64,000 nt of DNA from Algoriphagus ratkowskyi (GTDB taxonomy: Bacteria; Bacteroidota; Bacteroidia; Cytophagales; Cyclobacteriaceae), in assembly GCF_002150505.1 (NCBI RefSeq), contig NZ_MSSV01000020.1, forward strand, positions 30,467-94,466, in the 5' to 3' direction. Position 1 is the first letter of the stretch; every line of letters starts with the position of its first letter. The notes under the pieces were generated by a model. The model had not been told where the DNA came from, did no database searches, and was given only the letters and a program-made list of their open reading frames with translations. Of this stretch, positions 16,989 to 25,370 are shown piece after piece. A program made the translations under genes and the position numbers.

Positions 16989-17017
16989 ACATTTGAGGTT
17001 TTCAGAACCTCGAATGT
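16989..17017. repeat. Hairpin ACATTTGAGGTT / AACCTCGAATGT
   Basis: Twelve-bp arms with one mismatch surround a 5-nt loop and run into TTT on the plus strand. It is stem-loop-like, but no plus-strand gene precedes it, so its role is unclear. Confidence 0.4.
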
Positions 17018-17127
17018 TTTGAAAAATTGAACTTTACTTTTTGTTCTAAAAGGTTATAAAACTTTGGATAGAAGTTCGCGATTGCAAATCACGAATGGTG
17101 GAATAACCGCAATGAAACTATATCAAC

Positions 17128-17145
17128 AGTGCATTAAGATGCACT
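17128..17145. promoter_or_regulatory. Dyad AGTGCAT-TAAG-ATGCACT (candidate HipB operator)
   Basis: Perfect 7-bp arms with 4-bp spacing, about 115 bp before the HipB-like start. The same AGTGCAT half-site recurs at 17189-17195, and its complement ATGCACT overlaps the hipB start at 17261-17267. Repeated half-sites before a HipB gene fit autoregulation. Confidence 0.5.
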
Positions 17146-17231
17146 TATAGGCATTGTACTACTGTCTAACTAGTGAATTTCTTCGAAAAGTGCATTTTAT
17201 TGCTCTTTTTAATAATTTTCTCTAAATTAAC

Positions 17232-17245
17232 TATACATTTGTATA
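17232..17245. promoter_or_regulatory. Perfect 14-bp palindrome TATACATTTGTATA
   Basis: Arms TATACA/TGTATA with TT between them lie 16 bp before the HipB-like start, where a promoter -10 region or operator would be expected. It may overlap the promoter used for autoregulation. Confidence 0.45.
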
Positions 17246-17260
17246 AAATTAGGCCATATA

Positions 17261-17476
17261 ATGCACTATTCTGATTTAATTAAAACTATAAAAGAACGGA
17301 GGGAAGTTCTGAATGTAACGCAGAAAACGCTTGCGGAACTTGCTGGTGTTGGCTTAAGGACGCTTAAACAATTTGAAAGTGGAAAGGGAAATCCTACGCT
17401 ACACACACTCCAAAAAATATCTGGAGTACTCGGAATGGAAGTATGCTTGAAAATTAGAAACCTCGAAGCTAAATGA
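17261..17476 (+). CDS. hipB: HipB-like XRE-family antitoxin regulator
   Basis: The 71-aa protein is a compact XRE helix-turn-helix. Helix 2-3 is seen in VTQKTLAELAGVGLRTLKQFESGKGNPTL, with the conserved Q-T-LAE-AGV-R-LKQFE-GK pattern. The C-terminal tail (VLGMEVCLKIRNL) resembles the HipB dimerisation strand. It should bind the inverted repeats upstream and repress its own operon. The stop overlaps the next start by 4 bp (ATGA), typical of translational coupling in such modules. Confidence 0.85.
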   Translation: MHYSDLIKTIKERREVLNVTQKTLAELAGVGLRTLKQFESGKGNPTLHTLQKISGVLGMEVCLKIRNLEAK

Positions 17477-17799
17477 GAAAGGCGAAAATATTATTTAAGA
17501 ATATTGAAGCTGGGATTTTGACCCAAGAAGATGATGGTTCATTTCTGTATCGCTATCATGATAATTGGCTTGCAGATCAAAGTAAGCCAAGCATAAGTCT
17601 CACTTTCCCAAAGTCCGATCAGGAATTCAAATCAGAATTTTTGTTCCCATTTTTTTTCAATATGCTTCCTGAAGGCTCTAATAAGCAGGTGGTCTGTAAA
17701 CTTAATAGAATCGACAGAGACGACTATTTTGGTCTGCTGATGACCACTGCAATGAATGATACAATTGGTGCTATTAGGGTTGTTAAAATTGAAGAGTAA
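17473..17799 (+). CDS. hipS: HipS-like protein (HipA N-terminal domain alone)
   Basis: The 108-aa protein matches only the N-terminal subdomain of HipA (Couple_hipA type). It begins with KILFKNIEAGILTQEDDGSF and contains PSISLTFP and FNMLPEGSNK, the conserved beta-barrel signature, where the text FFNMLPEG is typical. In the HipBST system of enteropathogenic E. coli the corresponding HipS is a separate small protein that neutralises the HipT kinase. Here it also stands between hipB and the kinase gene. It overlaps hipT by one base. Assignment as antitoxin is inference from order and domain. Confidence 0.8.
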   Translation: MRKAKILFKNIEAGILTQEDDGSFLYRYHDNWLADQSKPSISLTFPKSDQEFKSEFLFPFFFNMLPEGSNKQVVCKLNRIDRDDYFGLLMTTAMNDTIGAIRVVKIEE

Positions 17800-18806
17800 T
17801 GAGTCAGCCAGTAATAAAATATTGCCCAGGTACTTTGTCAGAAGGCTTTGATACCTACAGTAGAACAGCCTTAACACGACTGTTTCGTGGTAAGAAAGTG
17901 TATCATGTTTTGCCTTATGACTCACCGGCTTCCAACTTGGAAATGGACGAGCTATTTGACGAGAATAGAAAACGCATTTCGATATCTGGAGTGCAAGAAA
18001 AGTTTTCTGTAGTTCTTGATAAAAACAAACTTAGACTTACACAGGAAGATGAACGTGGTACCTATATTTTGAAACCAATTCCCTCTGTCGGAAAAAGAGC
18101 TGATCAAATTCCGGCCAATGAGCATCTGACAATGCAAATAGCAAGACAAGTCTTTGGAATAGAGACAGCGGAAAATGGGTTGATTTTCTTTAAGAATGGA
18201 GCTCCCGCGTACATTACAAAGCGTTTTGATGTCCTAGAGGACAACTCCAGCCCGGGCGGACATGGCGGTAAACTAGCCCAAGATGATTTTGCTTCTTTAG
18301 CAGGCAGAACATCACAAACTCATGGAGAACATTATAAGTATTTAGGTAATTACTTAGAGCTATTTGAGTTGATGCAAAGCCATTTAGCTACTTACAAGAT
18401 AGAGGCACCTAAGCTCATTAGGTTGCTTGTCTTTAATTATCTCTTTTCAAACGGAGATGCACATTTGAAGAACTTCTCACTTTTGGAAACGTCTATGGGG
18501 GATTATCGGCTAAGCCCTGCTTATGACTTGTTAAATAGTCGTATTCATATTAATGGTAAAGACTTCGCTTTGGATGATGGTCTGTTGCCTAGAAACCTGT
18601 CTCAAAGTAAAATTGGTGTTCAGTTTGCCAATTTGGCAATGAATGCAGGAATCAGTGACAAGATTTTTCAGGCTATAGTTGATGTGATGACTACGAAGTC
18701 CGGTGCTGTTGAGAAGTTAATATTAGCTTCATTTCTCGACGAAAGTACCAAAAGGAATTATTGGCAGTCCTATCAGGGTCGCTTAAAGCAATTCATGAAA
18801 GTCTAG
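17799..18806 (+). CDS. hipT: HipT-like Ser/Thr kinase toxin (HipA core kinase)
   Basis: The 335-aa protein is HipA kinase without the N-terminal subdomain. Motifs are: the Gly-rich loop with S61-I62-S63 (ISISGVQEK), the ATP-site Lys in YILKPIP (K92), the YITKRFD strand, the catalytic NGDAHLKN (D220, N225), and the metal-binding D243 in LSPAYDLL. Everything needed for kinase activity is visible. Ser-x-Ser at the loop is the autophosphorylation site of HipT proteins. HipA family targets are aminoacyl-tRNA synthetases. Which one is hit here is unknown. The gene is coupled to hipS by a one-base overlap. Confidence 0.88.
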   Translation: MSQPVIKYCPGTLSEGFDTYSRTALTRLFRGKKVYHVLPYDSPASNLEMDELFDENRKRISISGVQEKFSVVLDKNKLRLTQEDERGTYILKPIPSVGKRADQIPANEHLTMQIARQVFGIETAENGLIFFKNGAPAYITKRFDVLEDNSSPGGHGGKLAQDDFASLAGRTSQTHGEHYKYLGNYLELFELMQSHLATYKIEAPKLIRLLVFNYLFSNGDAHLKNFSLLETSMGDYRLSPAYDLLNSRIHINGKDFALDDGLLPRNLSQSKIGVQFANLAMNAGISDKIFQAIVDVMTTKSGAVEKLILASFLDESTKRNYWQSYQGRLKQFMKV

Positions 18807-18822
18807 GTATAAAAGAATCTCA

Positions 18823-21090
18823 CTAACCCTTTAAAATCATATCAATATTCTCCACCACGGTCAAGGCATTTTCCTTAGTAAAACAAAGTGGAGGTTTGGT
18901 CTTCAATACACTGTCATGAGGTCCGTCGGTGCTGATCAGGATATTACGATTTCGCATTTCATTTTTAATGTGAGAAGCCAATGCCGTGTCAGGCTCGGTA
19001 GTTCCAGGTTTCACGATTTCCACTCCGATGAATAGCCCTGATCCTCGTACATCGCCGATACAGGCATGTTTTTTCTTCAATTCTCTGAAAAGTCCTAGAT
19101 AGTAATTTCCAACTTCTTTTGCATTTTCCTGCAAACTCTCCTCTGCAATGACATCCAAAACAGCAATCCCAATGGCACAGGAAACAGGATTTCCGCCAAA
19201 GGAACTGAAGAATTCCACTCCTTTGCTAAAAGATTCTGCAATTTCTTCGGTACAAACTACTGCACCCATTGGATGTCCATTTCCCATCGGTTTGCCGAGA
19301 ATGACCATGTCGGGAACGACTCCTTGAGCCTCGTACCCCCAGAAGAAATCACCCATTCTTCCAAAGCCCGTTTGTACCTCATCGCTGATACAGATACCGC
19401 CTTGAGCTCTGATGGCTGGATAGAGATTTTTGAGATAGCCTTCGGCCAAAGGAACCTGACCTCCGCAACCTACAATGGGTTCGGTGATGAATGCACCAAC
19501 AGTTTTGCCAGCATCATGAATGATTTGCATGGCTTCTTGGGCATACAGCTTTCCAGCAGTTCCATCATTTACTTTGTGCTTACCTAAGTAGGTATCCGGA
19601 ATTGGGGCTTTGAGGATATTACTTTTCTGCCCAAAACCTTTTTTGTTATTGAATTTGTAATCGCTGATATCTATAGAAATCTGTGTATTCCCATGATAAC
19701 CATGCTCCATCACCAGCACATTATGATTTTTGGTGTGAGCAAAAGCCATCCGCATCGCCAAGTCACTGGCTGCACTTCCCGAATTTACAAAATATACCTT
19801 GCTGAGTGAAGCTGGGAATTTAGCCAACAGTTTTTCCGCATATTCTGCCAGTTCATCATAGAGATAGCGAGTATTTGTATTAAGTTTTGCCATTTGCCGC
19901 TGTGCAGCTTCCACGACTATCGGATGGGAGTGACCTACGTGCGGGATATTGTTATATGCATCCAAAATCGCATTACCAGCCGAATCATACATGTATTGAA
20001 AAGCCGCTCCAGTGACAGAAAGCGGAGTTGCGTAGCTAATAGATAGGAGAGGGCTGATCGATTGATGTCTTCTTGTCAATTGAGATTGCAAACTTGGAAC
20101 TTCAGCAATCGGTTTATTCAAGGCTTTCTTAAAGCTGTTTGCCGCACCTAGCGGCGAGATGGCAACCCATTTCCTAAGCATCTGCCAAGCTGAAATTTCG
20201 CTGATTGAAGCGTAAGTATTTTCTGGATCCACCTTCCTAGCATGAGCTGATTGACAGACTGAGATACATAGTCGAGCTGCAATGAGGTAGTATAAAATCT
20301 CTAATTCCTTAGACTCCAGGGGAATGATCTGATGGTAGGCTTTAAGGAAATCACCTGTCCAATCCAAGGGATTTCCCTTATCGTAGCAGATATATGTCAG
20401 TGCTACAGATACCTCATTGATCAGTGGGGAATAGGTGAGATCTCCGAAATCAATCATACCGGAGATGCTTTCATTTTGGACTAAAACATTCCATTCATTT
20501 GCATCAGCATGGATTACTTGATGCCGAAGTGTCGGCAATACTGGAATGACATGCTCTTGGAATTGAAGGAAGAAATACTGGACTAAACTTCTGTCTTGTG
20601 GGTTTTCGATATCCTCGATTAGTCGTTTGTTAAGATGCAGGAATTGAATATCCCAATCAAGTTTTCTAGCTCTTAGTGTGTAGCTGTTGAATGATTGAAG
20701 TGAGCGATCAAGCTTTCCCAAAAATGTACCTAAGGACTCATAAAGCTTCGGAGATGGATCTACACCTCCAAGAAATCTTCCATCTAGAAAAGTGAGAAGT
20801 CTACAGATCGTTTGATGACCAGCTATTTCAGCCAAGAAAAGAGTTTCATTTTGAATAGTAGGTATAGGATTGGGGTATTTCCCAGCTTCTAAATTAGTAA
20901 GATGTAGGAGTGCTTCGTTTTCTGCTTCCAAGATGTCAAACAGTTCTTGATCAAATCGATAGGTTTTAAAAATGTATTTGGTTACCCGATCCTCTATTGA
21001 GTAATTGATATTAAAATAGCCGATTAGTTTTTCAATAGTTGGATTTTCGAACTCAAATTTTTCCTGAAGAAGTCGCTGTAATTCTCTCAT
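18823..21090 (-). CDS. APH-type kinase / class III aminotransferase (phospho-lyase) fusion
   Basis: The 755-aa cytoplasmic protein has two enzymes in one chain. Residues about 1-330 form an aminoglycoside-phosphotransferase-like kinase, with [10 protein letters not shown] (catalytic D196) and GMIDFGD (metal D214). Residues about 350-755 form a class III PLP aminotransferase with [12 protein letters not shown] and PLP-binding K600 ([11 protein letters not shown]). In animals the same pair of enzymes, as separate genes, phosphorylates hydroxylysine and removes phosphate plus ammonia from the product (HYKK and PHYKPL), and a related lyase acts on phosphoethanolamine. A fusion therefore suggests a kinase/phospho-lyase pathway for an amino alcohol or hydroxyamino acid. 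The exact substrate is inference. The start ATG is at 21090. Confidence 0.85.
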   Translation of the reverse strand: MRELQRLLQEKFEFENPTIEKLIGYFNINYSIEDRVTKYIFKTYRFDQELFDILEAENEALLHLTNLEAGKYPNPIPTIQNETLFLAEIAGHQTICRLLTFLDGRFLGGVDPSPKLYESLGTFLGKLDRSLQSFNSYTLRARKLDWDIQFLHLNKRLIEDIENPQDRSLVQYFFLQFQEHVIPVLPTLRHQVIHADANEWNVLVQNESISGMIDFGDLTYSPLINEVSVALTYICYDKGNPLDWTGDFLKAYHQIIPLESKELEILYYLIAARLCISVCQSAHARKVDPENTYASISEISAWQMLRKWVAISPLGAANSFKKALNKPIAEVPSLQSQLTRRHQSISPLLSISYATPLSVTGAAFQYMYDSAGNAILDAYNNIPHVGHSHPIVVEAAQRQMAKLNTNTRYLYDELAEYAEKLLAKFPASLSKVYFVNSGSAASDLAMRMAFAHTKNHNVLVMEHGYHGNTQISIDISDYKFNNKKGFGQKSNILKAPIPDTYLGKHKVNDGTAGKLYAQEAMQIIHDAGKTVGAFITEPIVGCGGQVPLAEGYLKNLYPAIRAQGGICISDEVQTGFGRMGDFFWGYEAQGVVPDMVILGKPMGNGHPMGAVVCTEEIAESFSKGVEFFSSFGGNPVSCAIGIAVLDVIAEESLQENAKEVGNYYLGLFRELKKKHACIGDVRGSGLFIGVEIVKPGTTEPDTALASHIKNEMRNRNILISTDGPHDSVLKTKPPLCFTKENALTVVENIDMILKG

Positions 21091-22067
21091 AAAATGCTGC
21101 TAAGGGCATTTAACCCCATTTTTTGTTTTCTCTATTATTTCACAAGATGTTAAATTCTCACTCGATAAAAAAAACAAAAAACCAAATTCCCTGCTGAGAG
21201 CTGTTTCCCAATTACTGGAAACAAATTTTGAGCTCAGTTACTGTGTCCGTGATAGGATAATTTCAAAAGCTATTTCTTTTATAATTGATTTTTTAGCAGA
21301 CGCTAATTCATAAATAGGATTATCCTCAATGCTGGTAATGCCATTGTTTTCTTTGCTCAAAAGGCTGGGAAACCTTCCAGTAGCTATCAGAAGACGGCTG
21401 ACCAAAGGAGCCTCAATTCTAGTGTTTACCATCTAATTAAGCCACATTTAACTTCAGCTCGTTCAAATGATGATTTATATAATACCTATTTTAGGTGTTA
21501 TATATAAATACTAGTAACGTGTATTTAAAGTGACTCTTTATTTCTGGTTCTATTGATTCTTAAACAGTATATGTTGAGTGAGTGATAGCTGTTTTTATTA
21601 GCTGACTAACTTTAGAATAGATCGTAGAATTATCTTCTGTTGCGTAGATGTCCTACAGACTTTATACTCTTAAAATGTAAAGTTGATAAGTAAATAGTTG
21701 ACTTTTTCAGCTGGATTCAATTTCTCCTATTTGCTAATTTTCTCTAGGTTTTACATCTGTCAGAAAAGAAGATCGAATTTGAGAATCTCTGCTAATTGTC
21801 TTGCAAATAACTGACATCATATCTCTTACGGATGATTGGTGTCCTTTTTTTGGACTATTGTCCTCCTTATTTCGCTAGTAAATCCGTCTTTTTGTGAAGC
21901 TCTTTGATGAAGTCTGTGCAGAGTATCTAGTTACGATTGGCGAATCCAGATTCTGTGTCGCAGGAAGTTTAAATTTTAATGGTACTTACGCGCTATGCAA
22001 GCTAGTATATAAGAGTGTTAAAGTGTGAGTGATATGATTAGTAGTATTTATATAATAAAAATTTTGA
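21091..22067. other. Long intergenic region upstream of the SusC gene
   Basis: This 977-bp gap has no convincing gene. A 64-residue open frame read leftwards from 21432 has no recognisable family. Observable structure includes the dyad ACCTA-TTT-TAGGT at 21484-21496, and the regulator-site candidate at 21830-21860 listed separately. The length suggests a regulated promoter for the susC operon. Confidence 0.5.
21830..21860 (+). promoter_or_regulatory. Candidate regulator site upstream of susC
   Basis: The 31-bp sequence, in which GGATGATTG, TG, CC, GGACT and TTG are shared with the site at 36540-36570, occurs about 208 bp before the SusC start. The second copy is upstream of the hybrid sensor-regulator gene. 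Such a shared element fits a binding site for that regulator, but two copies are weak statistics. Confidence 0.45.
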
Positions 22068-25000
22068 TTGAAAATTAAACAAAAAACCCTTTTACGTATG
22101 ACAAAATTATTACATCATTTAGGTGATTTGGGAAGGAGTAAGGTAAGCTATTTAGTAGCATTGCTTTTCTTGTCAAATACACTTTTCGCAAATTCCTCTG
22201 GAGAAATGACCAGATTGAATAGTGCAGCGGATTTATCTTTCGAGAAGGCTTTCATAGAGAAAGTTGTAAGTGGTACTGTAGTGGATGAGTATAACTTAGC
22301 CATGCCAGGAGTTTCCATTTTAATTAAAGGAAGTACTACAGGTACTGTCACTGATGTGGATGGAAAATTTTCCATCAGCGTAAATGACGACGACATCTTA
22401 GTTTTCTCTTTTATAGGTTATGAAGCTCAAGAAGTTGCAATTACTTCTAGCTCAACTGTAAATGTGACCCTTACGGAGGATACTCAGAGTCTTGACGAGA
22501 TCGTAGTGGTAGGTTTTGGTGAGCAGAAGAAGGCAAACTTAACCGGTGCTGTTGCAACAATCGATTCAAAGATTTTGGAAGCTAGACCTGTTCAGAACGT
22601 AGGCCAGATGCTTCAGGGAGTAATCCCAGGTTTGAACCTTCAGACAGCAGGTTTGGGTGGAGAGCTTAATCAAAATCTAAGCTTCAACATCCGAGGTGCA
22701 GGTACTATTGGTTCAGGTTCTAATTCATCTGCGCTAGTCCTTATAGATGGCATGGAAGGTAATATGAATGGAATCAACCCTCAGGACATCGAGTCTGTGA
22801 CTGTATTGAAAGATGCAGCTGCTGCCTCTGTATATGGATCTAGAGCGGCTTTTGGAGTTGTCTTGATCACTACGAAGAGTGGTAGAAAAGGAAAAGCGAA
22901 AGTTAATTATAACAACAACTTCCGCTGGGCAACGCCGATGGGCTTACCTACTATGATGGATTCGTACACCTTTGCTAATTATTACAATGAAGCTGCTATT
23001 AATGCAGGACGTTCAGGTGTATTCAGCGACGAGGTACTTGGCAACATTAAAGATTTTCAGGAAGGAAAAATCGACTACTCTACTATTCCTAACGGAAATG
23101 GAGATAGATGGCAATACTACGGAGGATCGAATGGTAATACGGATTGGTTTAGCGAGCAATACAAATCATCTTCATTTTCTCAAGAGCACAACTTGAGCGT
23201 AAATGGGGGCAATGAAAATGTAGATTATTACCTATCTGCTAACTACCTAGATCAGGGCGGATTGACTCGTCACGGTGGTGATAACTTCAATCGTTACGCA
23301 TTTGCTGCTAAAATGAACTTGCATCTAAATGAAAAAGTGAGCTTCAATTACAACTCTAGATTTGTAAGACAATACTTCACTAAGGCAACTCATCTAAACG
23401 AACTTTTTTACCATAATGTAGCAAGAAGATGGCCTACTGTACCAGTTTTGGATCCAAATGGCTTTTATTCTGACCCAAGTGAAATTGCTCAATTGAGAGA
23501 CGGTGGACGAGTAGATAACTATACGGACACCTACTACACTCAGGGTCAACTGACTTATACTCCTTTGAAGAACTGGAATATCTACGCGAGTGGTAACTAT
23601 AGAATCACTAGTATCAACAACTCTTCAAACATACTTCCTGTTTACGCCAATGATGTTGCTGGAGAGCCATTTGCTATTCCAGTATCCTATTCATCTCCAG
23701 GCCATACGGCAGTAAATGAATTTAGTCAAGCCGAAAATTATTTTACTTCCAACATCTATTCTGATTATTCTCTTGATTTGGCCACTAATCATCATTTCAA
23801 GGTAATGGTTGGATTCAACTCAGAGGTGAATAAGTATAAGAATATTGGCGCAGGTCGTACCAACTTGATTACACCTAATGTGATCTCTATCAACACTGCG
23901 ACTGACAACTTCACTAACTCAGGACAATACAATCACTGGGCTACTGCTGGTTTCTTTGGTAGATTAAATTACAACTACAAAGAGAAATACTTCTTTGAGG
24001 CCAACACACGATATGATGGTTCAAGTAGATTCATTGATGATAAAAGATGGAACTGGTTCAACTCATTCTCAGCAGGTTGGAATATTGCTGGTGAGGATTT
24101 CTGGAATATGGATTCATTCTCTATGTTCAAGATTAGAGGTTCATATGGTGAGCTAGGAAACCAGAACACAAGTAGCTGGTATCCATTCTACTTATCACAG
24201 CCATTCTCAGTGAATAACGGAGCTTGGTTAGTGAATGGAGAACGTCCAAATACTGCATCTGCTCCAGGTATTGTAAGTACTACTATGACTTGGGAGCGAG
24301 TGAAGAGTTATAACATCGGTTTGGATTTGGGTCTTTTGGACAATAGGCTAGGTCTTAATTTCGATTACTACAACCGCTACACATTAGATATGGTAGGTCC
24401 TGCGAAGGAGTTGCCTGTGATTCTTGGTACAGCAGTTCCTAATGTGAATAACTCCGATTTGAAATCTTATGGATTTGAACTTGAAATAAACTGGAGAGAT
24501 CAGATAGGTAATTTCACTTACAATGTAAGAGGTGTACTTTCTGATGATCAGATGCAGGTAACGAAGTATCCAAACGATACAGGAAATTTATCTCAGTGGT
24601 ACAACGGTAGAAATAACGGAGAAATCTGGGGTTATACTACTAAAGGTATTGCCAAGACTAACGACGAAATGGCAACTCACCTAGAGACCGTAAGTCAGAA
24701 TCAGATGGGTAACAACTGGCAAGCTGGTGATATCATGTACATGGATATCAACGGTGACGGTACTGTAAATGGTGGAAGCAATACTCTAGCCGATCCAGGT
24801 GACAGAAGTATTATTGGTAACAGTACGCCAAGATTCAGATATGGTCTTGATATCAACATGAACTACAAGGATTTCGATTTTAGAATCTTCTTCCAGGGTG
24901 TAGCTAAAAGAGATTGGATGCCAAATGGATCTTATTTCTGGGGTGCAGGCGGACAGAATCAGTGGCAAGCTGCTGGCTTTGATGAGCACATGGATTTCTT

Positions 25001-25358
25001 CCGTGATGAGAACTCTCCTATGGTGAAGGCTGGTATTGCTGGTATCAACTTGGATTCTTATTTCCCTAGACCAGCATTTGATCAGGGTAGGAATACTGCG
25101 ACGCAGTCTAGATACCTTCAAAATGCAGCTTACTTAAGATTGAAAAATGCACAGATCGGATATTCTATTCCTAAAAATGCATTAAGTAAAATCGGTGTAG
25201 CAAGTGCGAGAGTATTTGTCTCTGGCGAAAACCTATTGACTTTCACCAAAATGTCTAAAATATTCGATCCTGAGACAGTTGGATTGAATGGATGGAATGA
25301 TGGTAAGACCTATCCGTTTGCTACCACTTATGCTGTTGGTATAAACGTTAACTTCTAA
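22068..25358 (+). CDS. susC: SusC-like TonB-dependent outer-membrane transporter
   Basis: The 1096-aa protein has an N-terminal signal, a carboxypeptidase-regulatory-like domain at about 47-135 (VSGTVVDEYNLAMPGVSI, GTVTDVDGKFSISV, FSFIGYEAQ), the TonB-interacting linker DEIVVVGFGEQ, a plug domain ending IDGMEGNMNGI...YGSRAAFGVVLITTKSG, and a long beta-barrel. It imports oligosaccharides across the outer membrane with SusD, encoded 12 bp downstream, using energy from TonB/ExbBD. The start at 22068 is TTG and gives LLRMTKLL, as in other SusC proteins, while an ATG at 22098 is an alternative start for the same frame. The substrate is probably the glycan cut by enzymes of this locus. Confidence 0.92.
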   Translation: MKIKQKTLLRMTKLLHHLGDLGRSKVSYLVALLFLSNTLFANSSGEMTRLNSAADLSFEKAFIEKVVSGTVVDEYNLAMPGVSILIKGSTTGTVTDVDGKFSISVNDDDILVFSFIGYEAQEVAITSSSTVNVTLTEDTQSLDEIVVVGFGEQKKANLTGAVATIDSKILEARPVQNVGQMLQGVIPGLNLQTAGLGGELNQNLSFNIRGAGTIGSGSNSSALVLIDGMEGNMNGINPQDIESVTVLKDAAAASVYGSRAAFGVVLITTKSGRKGKAKVNYNNNFRWATPMGLPTMMDSYTFANYYNEAAINAGRSGVFSDEVLGNIKDFQEGKIDYSTIPNGNGDRWQYYGGSNGNTDWFSEQYKSSSFSQEHNLSVNGGNENVDYYLSANYLDQGGLTRHGGDNFNRYAFAAKMNLHLNEKVSFNYNSRFVRQYFTKATHLNELFYHNVARRWPTVPVLDPNGFYSDPSEIAQLRDGGRVDNYTDTYYTQGQLTYTPLKNWNIYASGNYRITSINNSSNILPVYANDVAGEPFAIPVSYSSPGHTAVNEFSQAENYFTSNIYSDYSLDLATNHHFKVMVGFNSEVNKYKNIGAGRTNLITPNVISINTATDNFTNSGQYNHWATAGFFGRLNYNYKEKYFFEANTRYDGSSRFIDDKRWNWFNSFSAGWNIAGEDFWNMDSFSMFKIRGSYGELGNQNTSSWYPFYLSQPFSVNNGAWLVNGERPNTASAPGIVSTTMTWERVKSYNIGLDLGLLDNRLGLNFDYYNRYTLDMVGPAKELPVILGTAVPNVNNSDLKSYGFELEINWRDQIGNFTYNVRGVLSDDQMQVTKYPNDTGNLSQWYNGRNNGEIWGYTTKGIAKTNDEMATHLETVSQNQMGNNWQAGDIMYMDINGDGTVNGGSNTLADPGDRSIIGNSTPRFRYGLDINMNYKDFDFRIFFQGVAKRDWMPNGSYFWGAGGQNQWQAAGFDEHMDFFRDENSPMVKAGIAGINLDSYFPRPAFDQGRNTATQSRYLQNAAYLRLKNAQIGYSIPKNALSKIGVASARVFVSGENLLTFTKMSKIFDPETVGLNGWNDGKTYPFATTYAVGINVNF

Positions 25359-25370
25359 TTAGAAATCAAG

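Larger units (their letters stand above)
16712..17260. other. Intergenic region upstream of the Hip module
   Basis: A 549-bp divergent gap. It holds the hairpin at 16989-17017, the paired AGTGCAT/ATGCACT dyad at 17128-17145, a third AGTGCAT half-site at 17189-17195, and the palindrome at 17232-17245. No gene is evident. The cluster of inverted repeats near 17261 suggests a heavily controlled promoter. Confidence 0.5.

Noticed and set aside
17473..18806. hipS and hipT seen as one HipA gene broken by a frameshift
   Set aside because: The break falls exactly between HipA subdomains, overlaps are of coupled-gene type and both frames are complete. The HipBST type is a better reading.
21238..21432. 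64-residue frame read leftwards between the kinase/lyase gene and susC
   Set aside because: No recognisable family, and no ribosome site or operon partner. Left as intergenic.
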